This document shows positions 25,987 through 32,997 of a stretch of DNA of 32,997 bases, piece by piece. Each line of letters begins with the position of its first letter. Position 1 is the first letter of the stretch. Made by a program: the position numbers and the translations under genes. The stretch is from the NCBI GenBank assembly GCA_028823035.1, contig JAPKCI010000051.1, positions 1-32,997 on the forward strand. Direction: 5' to 3'. This DNA is from Rubripirellula sp. (GTDB lineage: Bacteria; Planctomycetota; Planctomycetia; Pirellulales; Pirellulaceae). Below the pieces are notes generated by a model. The model saw only the letters and a program-made list of their open reading frames with translations, was not told where the DNA came from and made no database searches.

Positions 25987-26420
25987 CCATGAGTGGGTGG
26001 GACGGTCGCTGGTCATCTTTGTGATGACTGGAGGAAAGTCCGGGCTCCGGAGGACAGGGTGGTCGATAACGTCGACCGGCCGCGAGGTCAGGGAAAGTGC
26101 AGCAGAGAGTAGACCGCCGAACGGTCAGGTTCGAGTGCTTCGGCACGAGGCTTGATGCGTGGCAAGGCTGAAACGGTGCGGTAAGAGCGCACCAGCAGTC
26201 GAGGTGACTCGACTGGCTTGGTAAACCCCACCCGGAGCTAGATCAAACAGAATGGAGGCGACAGACTCTGGTCTGTCGTCGCGAGGTGGTCCGTCTCGTT
26301 GGACATTCGGGTAGATCGCAATGGAGGCGGCGAGCAATCGCCGTGCAAAGATAAATGGCCGTCGACGAGATCGCTGCTGCGATTTCGGACACAGAACCCG
26401 GCTTACAAGCCCACTCATGG
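25987..26420 (+). ncRNA. rnpB: RNase P RNA, bacterial type A
   Basis: The catalytic RNA of RNase P, about 434 nt. Conserved segments occur in order: GGAGGAAAGTCCGGGCTCC (P4 5' strand), AGGGTG, GTGCAGCAGAGAGTAGACCG, GGTGCGGTAAGAGCGCACC, TGGTAAACCCCACCCGGAGC and, at the 3' end, GACACAGAACCCGGCTTAC. The ends are fixed by a perfect 11-bp P1 helix: CCATGAGTGGG at 25987-25997 pairs with CCCACTCATGG at 26410-26420. Eight Ts follow at once. It is longer than the 377-nt E. coli RNA; the extra length appears to lie in the 3' half, between CCCGGAGC and ACAGAACCCGG. Several open frames crossing it on either strand are artefacts. yacG follows 160 bp downstream. Confidence 0.96.
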
Positions 26421-26428
26421 TTTTTTTT
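26421..26428 (+). terminator. T8 tract ending rnpB
   Basis: Eight Ts directly follow the 3' strand of the P1 helix. With P1 as the stem, this could be the intrinsic terminator or processing point of RNase P RNA. Confidence 0.6.
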
Positions 26429-26579
26429 AAGCGTGCACCTGATGCCGAGCAGGTTCGGTTTGCTTTGGTAGGGAGTTTTCGCCGCAGCAAGAAAATGCCA
26501 CAATGCGACAAACTGCTGGTAACGGCCCAGCAAGTTTCACCACGGTCCACTTAGTCTCTGGAGTTCGAGCGGTGCAGCC

Positions 26580-26810
26580 ATGAAGAGTGCAAAAAATCGA
26601 TTACGTCACGACCCGAGTACACTGACCTGTAGTACCTGTGGGCAACAGTTTCTGTTGGACGAAACAGAAACTCCACCCTTCTGCAGCGAACGCTGCAAAC
26701 TCATTGATCTCGGCCGATGGATGGATGAGGAAGTTGGATTGCCGCACGAAGGCGGGCCTGCCAATGCAGAAGGTTTTGAGCCCAACGAACACGAACACGA
26801 ACACGATTGA
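26580..26810 (+). CDS. yacG: DNA gyrase inhibitor / zinc-binding protein YacG
   Basis: The 76-residue protein has four zinc ligands: C17 and C20 in TCSTCG, C35 and C39 in FCSERC. The diagnostic sequence KLIDLGRWMDEEVGLP follows. In E. coli YacG binds GyrB and inhibits gyrase; the zinc site and the following helix are conserved here. The C-terminal tail is acidic and His-rich (EHEHEHD), which may add metal affinity. ATG 26580 is the first start after rnpB. The ribosome site is weak. Confidence 0.93.
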   Translation: MKSAKNRLRHDPSTLTCSTCGQQFLLDETETPPFCSERCKLIDLGRWMDEEVGLPHEGGPANAEGFEPNEHEHEHD

Positions 26811-26885
26811 CGCAGCAAGTCGGTTGCCAGCGACAAGCACGACTCGTTGCGTGATGTCGCCAAAGTCTTCCGATTCCCGTGCAGA

Positions 26886-27134
26886 TCATTGCAGGATAAA
26901 GACTCGAATTGCAAGATACGGAGTCAGGTTGAACACAATCCAAAGCAGTTTGAATTGAGCAAGGTATTGAAAATACATCTGGTCCAATTGCTCGGTCGGC
27001 AAGTTGGTCATTTTGGTATGGATAGCCTGAATCGGTTTGCGAATACATATCAACATCACCGAGCTGAGTGCAAGTATTCCAAAATTGACAATGGTACACC
27101 AACCCAACACTGCAGCTAATGTTTCAACCGACAT
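26886..27134 (-). CDS. Small two-TM membrane protein, DUF6868-like
   Basis: 82 residues with two hydrophobic segments: about 10-30 (CTIVNFGILALSSVMLICI) and about 60-80 (FKLLWIVFNLTPYLAIRVF). A short polar loop with Met/Gln/Tyr residues (PTEQLDQMYFQYLAQ) lies between them. The pattern ETL...WCTIVNFGIL with F-N-L-x-P-Y-x-A recalls small membrane proteins labelled DUF6868, from memory. Function is unknown. It is convergent with yacG, and its ATG at 27134 has a GGAGAAAA stretch before it on the minus strand. Confidence 0.7.
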   Translation of the reverse strand: MSVETLAAVLGWCTIVNFGILALSSVMLICIRKPIQAIHTKMTNLPTEQLDQMYFQYLAQFKLLWIVFNLTPYLAIRVFILQ

Positions 27135-27527
27135 CTTTATTTTCTCCGTTTGCTTCGAATCCCTTCAGGTGTGACGTGCATGCCGACCTGATTATTGCGC
27201 CAGTGAGTTAAACCCAACTCTCAGGTTACCCTGAAACCGGGTGTTGATGTGCACGATGGCCGAATCTGCAACTGGGTCAGCGAGGATTCACGTCAGTGAG
27301 TCCTTGGGTTCTGATATCCCCAACATGGCTGGCGAATCATGAATCGGGTTTCCATCAGGGCTCTGATCCTTTTCATGCACTATCCACTAACTTCCTGCGG
27401 CAGGCAGCGTGTCGGCACCTTTGCAGGGGGGGATGATCCGTCTCTGTCAAATCGACTGCCCCGTCGATGCAAGCACCTTTACACGCACTTGGGAAGGAGC
27501 GACAATGGCGGGTTGAGAAATCAGTGG
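27135..27527. other. Intergenic leader region upstream of greA
   Basis: About 390 bp with no supported gene. A plus-strand frame from 27339 runs into greA in phase but has no protein-like content before ATG 27627. It also passes through the terminator-like hairpin, so I read this stretch as untranslated leader and promoter. Confidence 0.5.
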
Positions 27528-27567
27528 AAGCCTTTCCCTCCAGACGCGGGAAAGGTTTTCTTTTTTG
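27528..27567 (+). terminator. Terminator-like hairpin in the greA leader
   Basis: CCTTTCCC (27531-27538) pairs with GGGAAAGG (27548-27555) around a 9-base loop. A G-U and two A-U pairs extend the stem. TTTTCTTTTTT follows at 27556-27566. It points in the + direction and ends 60 bp before the greA start. With no + gene in the preceding 700 bp, it is either an attenuator for greA or the end of an unannotated small RNA. Confidence 0.75.
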
Positions 27568-27626
27568 TTGCATGTCCGAAGAAATGTTTCTCAGTTATCT
27601 CGACTGTTCAGAAAGGTGTATCTGTC

Positions 27627-28106
27627 ATGATTGATTCGGTGCCGATGACACGCGAGGGTTACAACAAGATCAAGGCTGAGATTGACCGACTCGAGAATGA
27701 AGAGATGCCGGCTGTCACCGAAAAGATCGCCGAGGCACGTGCTGAGGGGGACTTGAAAGAAAATGCCGAGTATCACGCACAGCGTGAAAATCAGGGCATG
27801 CTGATGGCCAAAATTCATGAGCGCAAAAGCAAGCTTGCCCGGGCAACCATTGTGGATGTTTCCCTGTTGCCCAAGGGTCAAGTTGTCTTTGGTTGTACCG
27901 TTACGGTAGAAGACTTAGCGTACGGCGACGAAGAGCAATTCACACTCGTCGGCGCTGGTGAAGAAGACTACGACAGCGGAAAGATTCTTGTGACCAGCCC
28001 CTTTGGGCAGGGTTTGCTCGGTAAAAAGGTAGGCGAGACGGCGGAGGTCGACGTACCGGCTGGAACGCTGAAGTTCAAAATTCTAAAAATCGAAGTCGGC
28101 GACTGA
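27627..28106 (+). CDS. greA: Transcription elongation factor GreA
   Basis: The 159-residue protein rescues backtracked RNA polymerase by stimulating transcript cleavage in the secondary channel. The N-terminal coiled coil (about 8-75) has the tip motif [16 protein letters not shown], with the conserved acidic D42 and E45. The C-terminal FKBP-like domain has [10 protein letters not shown] and [13 protein letters not shown]. The length is standard. ATG 27627 has AAAGGTG about nine bases upstream. A terminator-like hairpin lies in its leader. A gene for a one-TM protein begins 10 bp after the stop and is probably co-transcribed. Confidence 0.97.
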   Translation: MIDSVPMTREGYNKIKAEIDRLENEEMPAVTEKIAEARAEGDLKENAEYHAQRENQGMLMAKIHERKSKLARATIVDVSLLPKGQVVFGCTVTVEDLAYGDEEQFTLVGAGEEDYDSGKILVTSPFGQGLLGKKVGETAEVDVPAGTLKFKILKIEVGD

Positions 28107-28115
28107 GCCCAACCT

Positions 28116-28883
28116 GTGACCGACCAACTTGATAGCCAATCAGCAGAAACTGATACCACTCGTGCGGGCACTCAGGCCGCGCCTGTTGAAGGTGCTGCGT
28201 CGAATCTGGTCCCCGGAACAGAGACAGTTCGAGACGAACAGGGTCCTGGCTGGCTGCCCGCACTCATGGCTGGGGGAGTGCTGTTGGGAATTTTCGGCTT
28301 CATTTTCTGCGGAGTCTCGACGTGGGTGCTGTTTCAAAAGCGAACTCAGTTGGCGATTCGAACTCTCAAGGGAGCTTATGTCACCGAGCTTGAACAGAGT
28401 TATCTTGAGCCCGAGACCAAGCAGGCAGTTGTGGCGGAAGTGCAGAAGCTGATCGCCGACATGGAAGATGGCAAGTATGAGAATTGGCAATCAGCTGCCA
28501 TCATGCAGCGGTTGCAGCGGTTGCCCGTTGTGCAGTGGGGTGAACTGCAGGCCGTTCAGTTATTCATTGAGAAGACGAATAGTCAAGAGAAGGCTGAACA
28601 GCTCAAGCAACTCTCTCGTTTGGAACGGGCGGTTGAGAACGGATTGGCCACATCCTTTGACTTCAAGGATGTTCTGGAACCTGTTCATCAGCCTGATCCC
28701 GGTAATGCGAGCGGATTTTCACTGATTCAACCGTTCAGCTCTAAAGAGGTTGTTGAGGTCTGTTCCCTTGCCAAATTGGTTGCAGATCGGGCAGAAATCC
28801 CTGATCAGGAATTTCCGGACGTCGATTTGGTAGGCATTGTTCGCAGTGAAATCGATGAAGGTGCCACTGCTGGCGGTTTTTAA
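28116..28883 (+). CDS. Unknown protein with one membrane segment, greA operon
   Basis: 255 residues from GTG 28116, only nine bases after the greA stop. The first 45 residues are polar and acidic. One strong membrane segment follows at about 50-73 (LMAGGVLLGIFGFIFCGVST). The rest is mostly helical and charged, with LEQSYLEPETKQAVVAEVQK and KTNSQEKAEQLKQLSRLERA, and reads like a soluble extracytoplasmic helical domain. No catalytic motif or known family is visible. The tight spacing suggests translation together with greA, but a functional tie is not evident. Confidence 0.8.
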   Translation: MTDQLDSQSAETDTTRAGTQAAPVEGAASNLVPGTETVRDEQGPGWLPALMAGGVLLGIFGFIFCGVSTWVLFQKRTQLAIRTLKGAYVTELEQSYLEPETKQAVVAEVQKLIADMEDGKYENWQSAAIMQRLQRLPVVQWGELQAVQLFIEKTNSQEKAEQLKQLSRLERAVENGLATSFDFKDVLEPVHQPDPGNASGFSLIQPFSSKEVVEVCSLAKLVADRAEIPDQEFPDVDLVGIVRSEIDEGATAGGF

Positions 28884-29019
28884 CACCGATTGGACTTTCC
28901 ACTACTGGATAGCTCTCTACACTGCCAAAAGTCGAAAAGTCCAATCTCAGCTGGCAAGCTGCCAGCATTTGGCGTTTTCGGTGTGCATGGCCCGAGTTTG
29001 AGTGATCGAGGAGTTGGAT

Positions 29020-30606
29020 GTGGTGAAGCGAGAGGTTGTGGTTGTGGGGGCAGGTCCCGGTGGATTGGCGACCGCACTGCAGTTGGCTCACGCGGGCTGT
29101 GACGTGACGATTCTGGAGCGGCGAGATCAGGTGGGTGGACGGACCTCGGCCATCGAGATTGAAGACTACCGGTTCGATTGTGGACCGACCTTTTTTCTCT
29201 ATCCGCGGGTTCTCTCTGAAATTTTTCGATCTGTTGGTCGCCACTTGATGGCGGACATCCCGATGGTTCGGCTTGATCCCCAGTATCGCCTGACCTTTGG
29301 TGAGGGTGGCCAGCTTGATTGCACGCCCGACATGGACGAGATGGATCGTCAGATCGCCGATTTTGCTCCCAATGACGTCGGGGCATTGCGTCGTTACATG
29401 GCTGACAATCGGATCAAACTGAAAAAGTTTCGACCGATCCTGGAGTCGCCGTTCAATTCAGTGGCTGATCTGATGCGGCCCGCTTTGTTGGGGGCTGTAA
29501 AACACCTTCACCCCTTCCGGTCCCTCGGCAATGAGTTGGAGCGGTACTTCAGTGATCCAAGATTGGTCATCTCTTTTGCCTTCCAGGCGAAGTATTTGGG
29601 GATGTCTCCATTTCAGTGCCCCAGTTTGTTCAGCATCCTGTCCTTTCTCGAGTACGAGCATGGGGTTTGGCATCCCCGAGGTGGATGCAGCATGGTCAGC
29701 GAACGGATGGCTGAAATTGCTGAGTCAATGGGTGTGAAAATTCGACTTTCCGAACCTGTGACAGCGGTCGAGATGAAGGGGCGACGACTGACGGCATTGC
29801 AGACTGAGCAGGGGACTTACAAAGCGGATGCATTTGTTGTCAACGCTGACTTTGCTGACTGGATGACGAAGACCATTCCGAACAAATTGCGGCGCCGGTG
29901 GAGCGACAAGAAGCTGGCTGAGAAAAAATACTCCTGCAGTACCTTCATGTTATATCTGGGAATCGATGGTCTCTACCAAGATTTGCCGCATCACAACATC
30001 CACATCAGCAGCGAGTACGAGCGAAATCTCGATGAGATCGAACGCCAGCACGTACTGAGTAGCGATCCATCATTCTATGTTCAGAATGCAAGTGTCACGG
30101 ATGATTCTCTCGCGCCGCGGGGGCAGAGTTCGCTGTACGTTCTGGTCCCTGTTACGCACCAGCATCCAAATGTTGACTGGTCAGTCGAATCAGACCGGTT
30201 CCGTGAACTGACGCTCGATCGATTGTCTGCTATCGGACTTGGTGACGTTCGTGATCGCATTCGTGTTGAGCACCGGATCACGCCGGCAGACTGGGAGAGC
30301 AAGTACGCCATCTACCGAGGGGCAACGTTCAATTTGGCCCACAATCTCGGGCAAATGCTCCACAAGCGTCCACACAATCGCTTCGAAGAACTCGATGGTG
30401 TCTATCTGGTGGGTGGTGGTACTCATCCCGGCAGCGGCTTGCCTGTGATTTATGAATCAAGCCGAATCAGCAGTCGTCTATTACTGAACGACCTTGGGCT
30501 TGATTCAACGTTCATTGAGGAAGCGTGCACGTGTCAGGAAGAAAATTACATGGATTATCAGGCCAACAGTTTCTCAGGATCTCCTGAAGTAGCTGACAAC
30601 TCTTAG
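29020..30606 (+). CDS. CrtI/CrtN-type carotenoid (phytoene/squalene) desaturase
   Basis: The product has 528 residues from GTG 29020. An N-terminal FAD-binding motif VVVVGAGPGGLATALQLAHA is followed by ILERRDQVGGR and DCGPTFFLYP. The C-terminal VYLVGGGTHPGSGLPVIYES is the hallmark of the CrtI family. It should desaturate phytoene or a C30 precursor; planctomycete pink carotenoids are reported to come through squalene-type intermediates, so CrtN-like action is also possible. GAGGAG at 29008-29013 supports GTG 29020 (or 29023) over the upstream GTG 29002. The last 25 residues (EACTCQEENYMDYQ...) extend beyond the usual end. The stop overlaps the stop of the convergent DUF1080 gene by a few bases. 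Confidence 0.93.
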   Translation: MVKREVVVVGAGPGGLATALQLAHAGCDVTILERRDQVGGRTSAIEIEDYRFDCGPTFFLYPRVLSEIFRSVGRHLMADIPMVRLDPQYRLTFGEGGQLDCTPDMDEMDRQIADFAPNDVGALRRYMADNRIKLKKFRPILESPFNSVADLMRPALLGAVKHLHPFRSLGNELERYFSDPRLVISFAFQAKYLGMSPFQCPSLFSILSFLEYEHGVWHPRGGCSMVSERMAEIAESMGVKIRLSEPVTAVEMKGRRLTALQTEQGTYKADAFVVNADFADWMTKTIPNKLRRRWSDKKLAEKKYSCSTFMLYLGIDGLYQDLPHHNIHISSEYERNLDEIERQHVLSSDPSFYVQNASVTDDSLAPRGQSSLYVLVPVTHQHPNVDWSVESDRFRELTLDRLSAIGLGDVRDRIRVEHRITPADWESKYAIYRGATFNLAHNLGQMLHKRPHNRFEELDGVYLVGGGTHPGSGLPVIYESSRISSRLLLNDLGLDSTFIEEACTCQEENYMDYQANSFSGSPEVADNS

Positions 30607-31292
30607 AGTGGCCGGATCGATACATCCTTGAACCAGACAAACTGACCGTGATTTTGAAATCCGATTTGACCCTTTCGGGGCAGGTCCTTCAGTGCGGTTT
30701 TAAATTTGTTCGCTGATCCGTCAGGATTTTTCCTTGGCGTTTCCCAACGATCAAGGTTCGCCTCATTGACGACGACGCCGTTGATCTCGACTTTTACAAG
30801 TGGGCCTCGGCAAGTCAGTTTCAGTCGATTCCACTGACCAACCGGTTTCGCTGAATTCGAGCTTGCCGCTTGCGCATCGTAGACTGATCCGTTCAGGTTC
30901 TTGCCATCTTTCTTTCCTTTGACTTTTTGGAAGCCTTCGTCATCCAGCAGTTGAATTTCAAATCCTTTTTGGACGGGGTCGTTGGGGTCGGATCGATAGA
31001 AGACTCCACTGTTGGCTGATTCTGACAGTTTGTATTGGAGCTGTAATTCAAAATCGCCATAGGTCTGCCGAGTCCAGATGTAGCCCATGCCGCGTTGACG
31101 TTTCGTTTCGTTTTTCGCTTTCACTTCCTCCATCCGGCAGCAAAGACTTCCATCAGCCTCGATGACCCACGCACCTTCCCGGAATTCCCATTGATCTGTC
31201 GTTTTGCCATCGAAAAGAATTTGCGGATCTGCGGCGCAAAGGGTGCCGGTCAGTAGCAACAGGATCAACGGGCAGATGGTCTTGCGTAGCAT
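30603..31292 (-). CDS. Secreted DUF1080 / 3-keto-disaccharide hydrolase domain protein
   Basis: 229 residues from ATG 31292, with a signal peptide (about 1-20, LLLLTGTLCAADP). A single DUF1080 beta-sandwich follows: ILFDGKTTDQWEFREGAWVI, FELQLQYKLSESANSGVFYR, GFEIQLLDDEGF, GQWNRLKLTCRGPLVKVEIN and GQIGFQNHGQFVWFKDVSIR. The family is expanded in planctomycetes and some members hydrolyse 3-keto-glycosides; the substrate here is unknown. Upstream residues in the same frame (to 31418) overlap the MazG-like gene and do not look like protein. It is third in a minus-strand run, 17 bp after the MazG-like gene. Confidence 0.93.
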   Translation of the reverse strand: MLRKTICPLILLLLTGTLCAADPQILFDGKTTDQWEFREGAWVIEADGSLCCRMEEVKAKNETKRQRGMGYIWTRQTYGDFELQLQYKLSESANSGVFYRSDPNDPVQKGFEIQLLDDEGFQKVKGKKDGKNLNGSVYDAQAASSNSAKPVGQWNRLKLTCRGPLVKVEINGVVVNEANLDRWETPRKNPDGSANKFKTALKDLPRKGQIGFQNHGQFVWFKDVSIRPL

Positions 31293-31309
31293 GGGGCGTC
31301 TCCGCGAGG

Positions 31310-31666
31310 TTAGAGTTTCTTGTTTTGCAGATGCCGAGTGGCATCTCGTTTGGTTTTCTTGTCCAGGTTCCTGTGCAGTGCATCGGTCAAATCGATGCCG
31401 GACTGATTGGCCAGACAAATGGTGACAAACAGGACGTCGGCCAGTTCGTCGGCCAGTTCACCAGGGGATTCACCTGGTTTACTTGATTGTTCACCGACGG
31501 TGCGGGATAGGATCCGGGCAACTTCTCCTACTTCTTCCACAAGTTGGGCAAGGTTGGTCATCTCGTTGAAGTAGCGGACGCCGATCGTACGGATCCACTG
31601 ATCCACCTCAGCCTGAGCTTGACGTAGAGTGAGGTCCAACGGTGGCGGTGTGGCTTGTCCACTCAT
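31310..31666 (-). CDS. MazG-like nucleotide pyrophosphohydrolase
   Basis: The 118-residue all-helical protein has the MazG signature: EEVGEVAR (about 44-51) and ELADELADVLF (about 70-80), together forming the EExxE...ExxD Mg2+ site. It should hydrolyse non-canonical or excess NTPs to NMP and pyrophosphate in the cytoplasm. The length fits the single-domain MazG-like group. Its ATG overlaps the stop of the VCBS repeat gene by four bases (31663-31666) and DUF1080 starts 17 bp after it. It is an intracellular enzyme between two exported proteins, so the linkage may be transcriptional convenience. Confidence 0.92.
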   Translation of the reverse strand: MSGQATPPPLDLTLRQAQAEVDQWIRTIGVRYFNEMTNLAQLVEEVGEVARILSRTVGEQSSKPGESPGELADELADVLFVTICLANQSGIDLTDALHRNLDKKTKRDATRHLQNKKL

Positions 31667-32868
31667 TTCGCGAGCAGAAGATAAGTGCCACTCTTGCCTG
31701 CAACTGCGACATCACATTTCTTATCACCGTTCAGGTCGGTGGTGACGATTTGCAACCCGCATCCGACATGCCCTTCTTCGATAGTATATCGCTGGAATTC
31801 CTGCTTCTTGGCGTCCCAGTCATAGTAGTAAAGACAAGGCATCTCTTTGCCGCCAGGATCACCACCGTTGTGACCGTAGTATCGTTTCCCGGTGATCAGC
31901 TCTGATTCACCATCACCGTCAATGTCTGACCAGGCCAAGGTGTGCGGTTGGCTGTAGGTGCGATCGATTTCGTGCTCTTTCCACGAGATCTTTCCTGATG
32001 CATCGGCACCCTGATTCTGCCACCAGAGCAATCCATAATCGTGTCCCTTTCCGAAAATCAGGTCTCCGTCACCATCCTGATCAAGATCAGCGACAATCAT
32101 CGGCAAGCTTGCATGCAGGTCCCAGTCGCGGTGGAATTTCCAAGGCTGTCCCCAAGCATTTTCACTGGGCTGTTCGTACCAGCCTTGGCCTACCAACAGA
32201 TCGGCCAAGCCATCGCCACTGATATCGCCAACCGCCAAGCCGTGACCATTCCCTTTTTCCCCGAGTTGATGCGGCTTCATCTCGTAGATCGCATCGACAG
32301 TACCTTTTTTCTTTCCAACGGTGGTCGCATCAGCTTCTTGTTTGGGTTTGTCAACAAGCCGCCAGATCACAGTGGGAACGTCTTTTAACCAACTGTTCAC
32401 AATCCATTCGGGGCGGCCATCACCGTCAATGTCTTGCAGCAGTTGCCCTTCATTGCAGGTGTTCCCCGTATCAACCAGCAGATGTTGCGGCCAGTGCTTT
32501 CCAAGACGCAGGGCTTCTTTGCCGGGATTTTCATACCAATGGATCTCAGTGGGTTTGAATGACCCTGCAATCACATCCAGCCGACCGTCACCATTAACGT
32601 CAAACAGATAATCTCCGTTGCTCTCTACATAGCCATTCCAATCGGCGATGTTTCGAAGCGGTCGAGGTGCCCAGTCACCACCCCGATACCAATTACGACC
32701 TGCCACCAGATCGAGTTTGCCGTCGCCGTCAACGTCGCCAGCGGCGATGCCCTCATTGGCGTCGACCGTCAGCAGTTTCACTTCATACCGAGAATCAGAA
32801 TCCTGCGCTGTCAATGTCGACAGCATGCCTGTTAGGCAAAATAGGGCGAGTGCGGAGCGGTTTAGCAT
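31663..32868 (-). CDS. Secreted VCBS/FG-GAP repeat protein
   Basis: 401 residues from ATG 32868, with a signal peptide (LNRSALALFCLTGMLSTLTA). The mature part is a beta-propeller of about seven repeats, each with a Ca2+-binding loop: DVDGDGKLDL, DVNGDGRLDV, DIDGDGRPEW, DISGDGLADL, DLDQDGDGDL, DIDGDGESEL and a weaker DLNGDKKCDV. Spacing is about 50 residues. Such proteins bind ligands at the cell surface; no catalytic motif is seen. AAGG lies about nine bases upstream of ATG 32868. An upstream extension to 32907 adds 13 residues of no signal-peptide value. It leads the minus-strand run with MazG and DUF1080. Confidence 0.93.
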   Translation of the reverse strand: MLNRSALALFCLTGMLSTLTAQDSDSRYEVKLLTVDANEGIAAGDVDGDGKLDLVAGRNWYRGGDWAPRPLRNIADWNGYVESNGDYLFDVNGDGRLDVIAGSFKPTEIHWYENPGKEALRLGKHWPQHLLVDTGNTCNEGQLLQDIDGDGRPEWIVNSWLKDVPTVIWRLVDKPKQEADATTVGKKKGTVDAIYEMKPHQLGEKGNGHGLAVGDISGDGLADLLVGQGWYEQPSENAWGQPWKFHRDWDLHASLPMIVADLDQDGDGDLIFGKGHDYGLLWWQNQGADASGKISWKEHEIDRTYSQPHTLAWSDIDGDGESELITGKRYYGHNGGDPGGKEMPCLYYYDWDAKKQEFQRYTIEEGHVGCGLQIVTTDLNGDKKCDVAVAGKSGTYLLLAK

Positions 32869-32937
32869 CTTGAATACCTTGTTCAGTGTCACGCGGTGGG
32901 ATCTCACAAGTTATGGGTGGGCATTTCGCCCAGATGG

Positions 32938-32997
32938 TATTGGGTATTGGGTATTGGGTATTGGGTATTGGGTATTGGGTATTGGGTATTGGGTATT
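32938..32997. repeat. 7-bp tandem repeat (tattggg), at least 8.5 copies
   Basis: Exact head-to-tail heptamers run from 32938 to the end of the window, so the true length is unknown. The array lies 70 bp upstream of the VCBS repeat gene. A 7-bp period would not stay in frame, and no coding role is likely. Confidence 0.95.

Noticed and set aside
26125-26554. Open frames on both strands over rnpB
   Set aside because: They lie inside the folded RNase P RNA and the spacer to yacG; the RNA explains the sequence.
27339-27626. N-terminal extension of GreA by 96 residues
   Set aside because: GreA has a standard length from ATG 27627, and the extension spans a terminator-like hairpin.

Overview
The window reads as chromosomal DNA from a planctomycete, most likely from the Pirellulales/Rhodopirellula side of the phylum. 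This is judged from gene content alone: a DUF1549/DUF1553 (PSCyt2/PSD1) gene followed by a Tat-exported DUF1501 gene, a DUF1080 (3-keto-disaccharide hydrolase) gene, a PmoA-type DUF6807 gene, a secreted sulfatase, a SUMF1-fold protein, a Tat-exported Gfo/Idh/MocA oxidoreductase, a VCBS/FG-GAP repeat protein and a bacterial C13 (legumain/caspase-fold) peptidase. Housekeeping markers are purC, greA, yacG, rnpB (RNase P RNA) and one CAU-anticodon tRNA. No ribosomal RNA, CRISPR array or intact transposon was seen.

Layout. 0.3-5.2 kb (+): cardiolipin synthase, glutamate decarboxylase, a six-segment membrane protein built from three similar hairpins, and a CorA-like protein. 5.2-6.8 kb (-): a translationally coupled pair, a UbiA-like membrane protein and a SAM methyltransferase. 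7.15-9.7 kb: the tRNA, a broken tyrosine-recombinase gene just behind it, a secreted sulfatase, and a 13-bp copy of the tRNA T-arm at 9.7 kb. I read this as the remains of a small tRNA-integrated element. 10.0-13.0 kb: two tandem paralogous small secreted proteins (-), each with the same intrinsic terminator, divergent from a secreted caspase-fold C13 peptidase with a canonical EF-hand loop. 13.1-15.7 kb: purC (-) and a GH10-like protein that lacks both catalytic glutamates (+). 16.1-18.0 kb (-): DUF6807 and an SDR. 18.2-24.5 kb (+): DUF1549/1553, DUF1501, SUMF1-like and Gfo/Idh/MocA. 24.5-27.1 kb: a BRCT-like/MerR/TPR fusion (-), rnpB (+), yacG (+) and a DUF6868-type membrane protein (-). 27.5-30.6 kb (+): greA behind a terminator-like hairpin, a one-TM protein and a CrtI-type carotenoid desaturase. 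30.6-32.9 kb (-): VCBS repeat protein, MazG-like pyrophosphohydrolase and DUF1080, tightly packed. The window ends in a 7-bp tandem repeat.

How the genes may work together. Much of the window is export and polysaccharide-degradation machinery typical of planctomycetes (sulfatase, DUF1080, Gfo/Idh/MocA, DUF6807, SDR, GH10-like). The least explained unit is at 10.0-13.0 kb: a small secreted family with a constant signal peptide, a constant helical motif and constant C-terminal residues around otherwise different sequence, next to a secreted protease. A protease-substrate relationship is an inference from position and export only. Functions were assigned by reading motifs, with no database search.
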